Assembly (NCBI GenBank): GCA_965268675.1
Contig: OZ254179.1
Location: 62,001 to 126,000 of the forward strand
DNA: 64,000 nucleotides
Direction: 5' to 3'
Source of the DNA: AAA044-D11 sp009705075
GTDB taxonomy: Bacteria; Actinomycetota; Actinomycetes; Nanopelagicales; Nanopelagicaceae
Below are positions 60,762-64,000 of this stretch, piece by piece. The position numbers and the translations under genes are program-made. The notes under the pieces were generated by a model. That model was not told the DNA's origin and did no database searches. It saw nothing but the letters and a program-made list of their open reading frames with translations. The stretch's first letter is position 1. Every line of letters begins with the position of its first letter.

Positions 60762-62138
60762 TTAATTAATTTTGACGCGAGCGATCGCCTGCTCTAAGCG
60801 GGCGACCTCCATTATTTCAATTCCGGGAATTTTGATATCGCTTCCCGCCGGAACCATTGCCTTCTTGAAACCTAAACGAGCAGCCTCAGCAATACGTTGA
60901 GTTGCACCCGTGACTTTTCTGATCTCACCAGCAAGCCCAACTTCACCAATTGCAATTAAATCTGCAGGTAGCGCCAAACCTTTTGCGGCAGAGCCAACTG
61001 CAAGTGCAACTGCAAGATCTGCTGCAGGTTCTGAAATCTTCATTCCGCCAACTGTTGCAACATAAACATCTCGCCCAGAGACTCGAACATTTGCACGTAG
61101 TTCTAAAACCGCCAAAGTCATTGCAGTACGGGGATTATCAAGCCCGGATGTAACCCGCCTAGAGTTTCCAAAATCCCGACCATCAGGAACAGCAGCGCCA
61201 ACGAGCGCTTGAATTTCGGCAAGAAGTGGTCGCCTTCCTTCAAGTGTCACGGTCACACAGGTTCCAGGAACAGGTTCACCATGACGAGTGGTAAACAAAC
61301 CTGTGGGATCTGGCAGAGAAGTAATTCCATTTTCATTCATATCAAAGCAACCAACTTCGTCAGAAGCCCCAAAGCGATTCTTAATCGCACGAATCAAACG
61401 TAACCTTGAATGACGTTCGCCCTCAAAGTTTAGAACAACATCAACAATATGCTCCAGCAATCTTGGGCCGGCAATTGAACCATCTTTAGTTACATGTCCG
61501 ACCAAGATTAAAGTTATAGAACGTTCCTTCGCGATACGAATAAGTGCAGCTGCAATTTCTCGGACCTGGGTTACTCCACCCGGAGCGCCATCAACTGCAA
61601 CACTGGCTATAGTTTGAATTGAGTCAATAATAAGCAACTGCGGTTTCACGGCATCGATATGTGCAATAACAGAACCTAATTCATTTTCAGATGCCAACCA
61701 GAGGTTCTTATCGATCGCATTTAGCCTTTCAGCGCGAAGCCGTACTTGTGATGCCGACTCCTCACCACTTATATAGAGCGAAGAAATATTTTGCCGAGCG
61801 CTTTCAGCAGCAACGCTTAAAAGCAAAGTTGATTTTCCAACACCAGGTTCGCCCGCTAACAAAATCGCTGCACCAGGAACTAGCCCTCCACCAAGAACTC
61901 GATCTAATTCACTTACTCCACTAGATCTTGCCTTTGCATTTTCCAAACTAACTTCACCAATTGGAAGCGCAGGAGAAGTTACGACTCCAGCGACTAGTGA
62001 AAGTTTCTTCGGTGCTGCAATCTCTTCAACTGATCCCCAAGCTTGGCATTCGCCACAACGGCCAACCCACTTAGTGCTGGTCCAACCGCACTCAGTACAG
62101 CGGAATGGGTCTTTAGCGGGAGCTGCCTTTTTAGCCAT
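60762..62138 (-). CDS. radA: DNA repair protein RadA
   Basis: A 458-residue RecA-like helicase starting at ATG 62138. An N-terminal four-Cys zinc finger (CTECGWTSTKWVGRCGEC), Walker A GEPGVGKSTLLLSV, the RadA-specific KNRFGASDEVG block and a Lon-like C-terminal domain (GMKISEPAADLAVALAVGSA) are all present. It promotes branch migration in recombination. Convergent with clpC across 19 A+T-rich bp. Confidence 0.95.
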   Translation of the reverse strand: MAKKAAPAKDPFRCTECGWTSTKWVGRCGECQAWGSVEEIAAPKKLSLVAGVVTSPALPIGEVSLENAKARSSGVSELDRVLGGGLVPGAAILLAGEPGVGKSTLLLSVAAESARQNISSLYISGEESASQVRLRAERLNAIDKNLWLASENELGSVIAHIDAVKPQLLIIDSIQTIASVAVDGAPGGVTQVREIAAALIRIAKERSITLILVGHVTKDGSIAGPRLLEHIVDVVLNFEGERHSRLRLIRAIKNRFGASDEVGCFDMNENGITSLPDPTGLFTTRHGEPVPGTCVTVTLEGRRPLLAEIQALVGAAVPDGRDFGNSRRVTSGLDNPRTAMTLAVLELRANVRVSGRDVYVATVGGMKISEPAADLAVALAVGSAAKGLALPADLIAIGEVGLAGEIRKVTGATQRIAEAARLGFKKAMVPAGSDIKIPGIEIMEVARLEQAIARVKIN

Positions 62139-62210
62139 AACCGAAGGCTATCTGCAGGCGCCCACACGCCTAAAACCGACCAAAATTGGCAAAAAATCTG
62201 AGAAATGACC

Positions 62211-62245
62211 GAGAAAATTCCGTCATACACCCTTAAAATTTTCTC
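62211..62245. promoter_or_regulatory. Inverted repeat upstream of the actinorhodopsin gene
   Basis: GAGAAAATT (62211-62219) and AATTTTCTC (62237-62245) form a perfect 9-bp inverted repeat with a 17-bp spacer, in the 200-bp gap between radA and the rhodopsin gene. It could be an operator site or a transcript hairpin; the spacer is long for a terminator. No convincing -35/-10 pair was found, and the rest of the gap holds no gene. Confidence 0.35.
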
Positions 62246-62338
62246 ACGCGAGAGTTGTGGTCTTCATATGGGATTGCAAAATTTGCGGCTGGCGCCTCAA
62301 CAGGGGCCCAGAACCAAACGCCCCACGGAGGCTAATAG

Positions 62339-63106
62339 ATGGTAAATCTAACAAACGGTCAATGGAGCACGTTGTACAACATGTTCTCATTTGGCTTGAT
62401 CTCGATGCTTGCATGCACCGTTTATACATTGGTGTCACAAGCACGTGTACTACCTAAGTACCGTAATGCACTTGTTCTATCTTCAATGGTTACATTCATT
62501 GCTGCGTACCACTACTACCGTATTTTCAACTCATTTGAAGAATCTTCAGGTGAAGGCGGAGTAACAGTAGGAACTGCAAAAGGCGCATTCAACGAGGCAT
62601 ACCGCTATGTTGACTGGATCCTGACTGTACCTCTTCTACTTGTAGAAGTAATTGCCGTACTTGCTCTAGCTAAGGCAGCAGCAAGCTCACTAATTGGACG
62701 TCTAGTCCCTGCATCAGCAGCGATGATTGCACTTGGATACCCTGGTGAAATTTCAGCTGATACCGGAACCAAAGTAATTTGGGGCGTTCTATCAACAATC
62801 CCATTCCTTTACATCCTTTACGTTCTATTCGTAGAACTAGGAAAGTCATTGGATCGTCAACCAGAAGGTGTAGCAGCAACAGTTGGTCGCCTACGTCTTC
62901 TATTGATCGCTACATGGGGCGTTTACCCAATTTCATACCTACTTCCAATCCTTAGCGACACTGCAGCCACAGATCCAGGCGCATTCGTTAATCGCCAGAT
63001 TGGTTACACAATCGCAGACGTACTTGCTAAGTGCGTATTCGGACTAACAATCATGAAGATTGCTCGTCTGAAGTCTGCAGCAGAAGGCATGAAGGAAGAT
63101 CACTAA
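62339..63106 (+). CDS. actR: Actinorhodopsin (light-driven proton pump)
   Basis: A 255-residue seven-helix microbial rhodopsin. Helix C reads RYVDWILTVPLLLVE: D92 (proton acceptor), T96 and E103 (proton donor), the DTE proton-pump set. L100 at the spectral-tuning site predicts green absorption. H58 in helix B (AAYHYYR) is the His partner of the acceptor Asp, and K231 (DVLAKCV) forms the retinal Schiff base. GGAGG (62327-62331) sits 7 bases before the ATG. It pumps protons outward in light. The lycopene cyclase genes convergent to it supply the carotenoid from which retinal is cut. A strong hairpin terminator follows. Confidence 0.95.
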   Translation: MVNLTNGQWSTLYNMFSFGLISMLACTVYTLVSQARVLPKYRNALVLSSMVTFIAAYHYYRIFNSFEESSGEGGVTVGTAKGAFNEAYRYVDWILTVPLLLVEVIAVLALAKAAASSLIGRLVPASAAMIALGYPGEISADTGTKVIWGVLSTIPFLYILYVLFVELGKSLDRQPEGVAATVGRLRLLLIATWGVYPISYLLPILSDTAATDPGAFVNRQIGYTIADVLAKCVFGLTIMKIARLKSAAEGMKEDH

Positions 63107-63125
63107 TCTGATCTAAAGCTTAATT

Positions 63126-63160
63126 AAAATGGGGGTCTCAGTAATGGGGCCCCCATTTTT
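63126..63160 (+). terminator. Rho-independent terminator after actinorhodopsin
   Basis: AAAATGGGGG (63126-63135) and CCCCCATTTT (63150-63159) form a perfect 10-bp stem with a 14-nt loop, followed by a T-run (63155-63160). Placed 20 bp after the rhodopsin stop codon, it is the clearest intrinsic terminator in the window. Confidence 0.85.
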
Positions 63161-63185
63161 CTGTCATAAATCGATATCCTTAGCT

Positions 63186-63422
63186 ATGACAAATTATCGT
63201 TGGGGCGGCTATTTATTAGTGGCAATGGGGCTCTTAAATTTGCGTTACCAAACTGGCCAAGCAGGAGTAGTTACTCATAGTTTAATTATTCTTACTCCTG
63301 GAGTGGTTATTTTAATAATGAGTTTTATACCAGCAACAGTAAAAATATTGGAGCGAAAGAATTCCAAAATTATTGCGCTAATAGTGGGCGTTGCAACAAT
63401 TATTTACGCAGCTATTAATTAA
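63186..63422 (+). CDS. Small two-helix membrane protein
   Basis: Start set at ATG 63186; a frame extension to 63129 lies inside the terminator hairpin. The 78-residue product begins MTNYRWGGYLLVAMG and has two hydrophobic segments (about 7-23 and 30-48, possibly a third at 60-76) with a short basic loop (KILERKNSK). No family recognised. It lies between the rhodopsin and lycopene cyclase genes, converging on crtYd with a 4-bp overlap. Any link to light harvesting is by position only. Confidence 0.5.
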   Translation: MTNYRWGGYLLVAMGLLNLRYQTGQAGVVTHSLIILTPGVVILIMSFIPATVKILERKNSKIIALIVGVATIIYAAIN

Positions 63423-63727
63423 TTCTTAGGTCCTAAACCTTTTCGTCCCCAGTAAACCCATAGGCTCATTACAGAGAGAACAAGGGCAAAACCAAAGAGT
63501 AAATCTTCTACCGGAGCGCTACAAATTCGACGGCCAATAATTGCATCAGGGCTATACATAACAATATTTCTGGAAGTTAGCCACCAATTTGTTATGAGTT
63601 GGAAGGGAAGAATGATTGCATAAGAAGTCCAGAACACAGATTTGGTCAACAGAGATGTTCGTACTACATATAAATCAAAGAGAACTGCGACTATGACGCC
63701 ACCTAACGCAATGTCGGTATAAATCAT
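63419..63727 (-). CDS. crtYd: Lycopene cyclase subunit, CrtYd type
   Basis: A 102-residue protein with three membrane helices; SAPVEDLLFGFAL is the P-x-E-(E/D) signature of the heterodimeric lycopene cyclase (CarR) domain of Actinobacteria. Starts at ATG 63727, overlapping the stop of the partner gene by ATGA. With CrtYc it cyclises lycopene ends to beta-ionone rings, giving beta-carotene in the membrane. Length is normal. Confidence 0.88.
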   Translation of the reverse strand: MIYTDIALGGVIVAVLFDLYVVRTSLLTKSVFWTSYAIILPFQLITNWWLTSRNIVMYSPDAIIGRRICSAPVEDLLFGFALVLSVMSLWVYWGRKGLGPKN

Positions 63728-64000
63728 ATTTTCTCATCTCCTACTGGCCAGTGCTTCTTTACGGTACGCACGCCTTCAATTGTCATTATTGCCGCCATCG
63801 GAACAATCAAGAAAAAGAGAAATTCTTCAAGTGGGATTCGAAATGGTCCATATATTCCAAGAATTTGTTTGGAATCAAATTTCCAATGCCCATTAGCTAT
63901 TGCATATGCATCCCAAATGATGAAGGGAATTGCTACCGGGATAATGCTAAGCAGCGCCCGCTTGATTCGACGTAGAACACCTATCTTAAGAATAATTTCA
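63724..64000 (-). CDS. crtYc: Lycopene cyclase subunit, CrtYc type, 5' end outside window
   Basis: The minus strand from the right edge is open for 91 codons and stops with TGA at 63726-63724. It reads FIIWDAYAIANGHWKFD, then RIPLEEFLFFLIVPM, the PLEE signature of CrtYc, and ends VGDEKI. The start and first helix lie beyond the window. Translationally coupled to crtYd by ATGA. Confidence 0.85.
   Translation of the reverse strand, partial: EIILKIGVLRRIKRALLSIIPVAIPFIIWDAYAIANGHWKFDSKQILGIYGPFRIPLEEFLFFLIVPMAAIMTIEGVRTVKKHWPVGDEKI

Noticed and set aside
62257..62457. 66-residue plus-strand frame before and over the rhodopsin start
   Set aside because: It overlaps the rhodopsin gene out of frame and lacks any motif, while the rhodopsin has a strong GGAGG.

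Overview
The window reads as a chromosomal segment of a streamlined, low-GC freshwater actinobacterium of the acI / Nanopelagicales type (Candidatus Planktophila or Nanopelagicus-like). Support comes from a green-type actinorhodopsin gene beside actinobacterial heterodimeric lycopene cyclase genes (crtYc/crtYd), an actinobacterial GuaB1-type GMP reductase, the actinobacterial block tilS-hpt-ftsH-folE-folP-folB-folK-panC-nadB-nadC-coaX-lysS-...-clpC-radA, very short intergenic gaps with many ATGA overlaps, and a base composition far more A+T-rich than most Actinobacteria. The genus is an inference; no rRNA gene is present.

Layout. 1-1570: an Xaa-Pro aminopeptidase running off the left edge and a P-loop kinase. 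1690-17020: a surface-glycan island with two methyltransferases, at least five glycosyltransferase-type proteins, three sulfotransferases and a 920-residue secreted collagen-like protein with Thr in the Y position of most triplets. It contains tRNA-Ser(GCT), and is interrupted by ferredoxin-NADP reductase and tRNA-Arg(ACG). 17022-21087: an operon for 2-oxoglutarate:ferredoxin oxidoreductase (korA, korB) and glutamate dehydrogenase. 21229-22239: two small enzymes. 22263-30658: a second surface-polymer lobe with another sulfotransferase, a glycosyltransferase/pyruvyl-transferase fusion, a sugar- or polyol-phosphate nucleotidyltransferase, two CDP-alcohol phosphotransferases, an ABC-exporter-like membrane protein lacking an ATPase, a glycosyltransferase and a glycerophosphodiesterase. 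30651-44794: mixed core metabolism and transport (VanY-type peptidase, ketose 3-epimerase, phosphomannose isomerase, MFS, NCS1 permease, GuaB1, TPR protein, SpoU methylase, EamA transporter, PBP4-type carboxypeptidase, heme O synthase, MetZ, ABC transporter). 44850-62138: the conserved housekeeping block from an NlpC/P60 hydrolase to clpC and radA. 62339-64000: actinorhodopsin, a small membrane protein and lycopene cyclase genes.

How it fits together. KorAB makes reduced ferredoxin from 2-oxoglutarate, FprA can pass those electrons to NADP, and glutamate dehydrogenase competes for the same 2-oxoglutarate. The fol, pan, nad and coa genes make folate, pantothenate, NAD and CoA precursors. The lycopene cyclase yields beta-carotene, the precursor of the retinal used by the rhodopsin. 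The most interesting candidate system is the collagen-like surface protein with neighbouring glycosyl-, methyl- and sulfotransferases, which could be a dedicated pathway for a sulfated glycoprotein stalk. No transcription-factor gene was recognised anywhere in the 64 kb.
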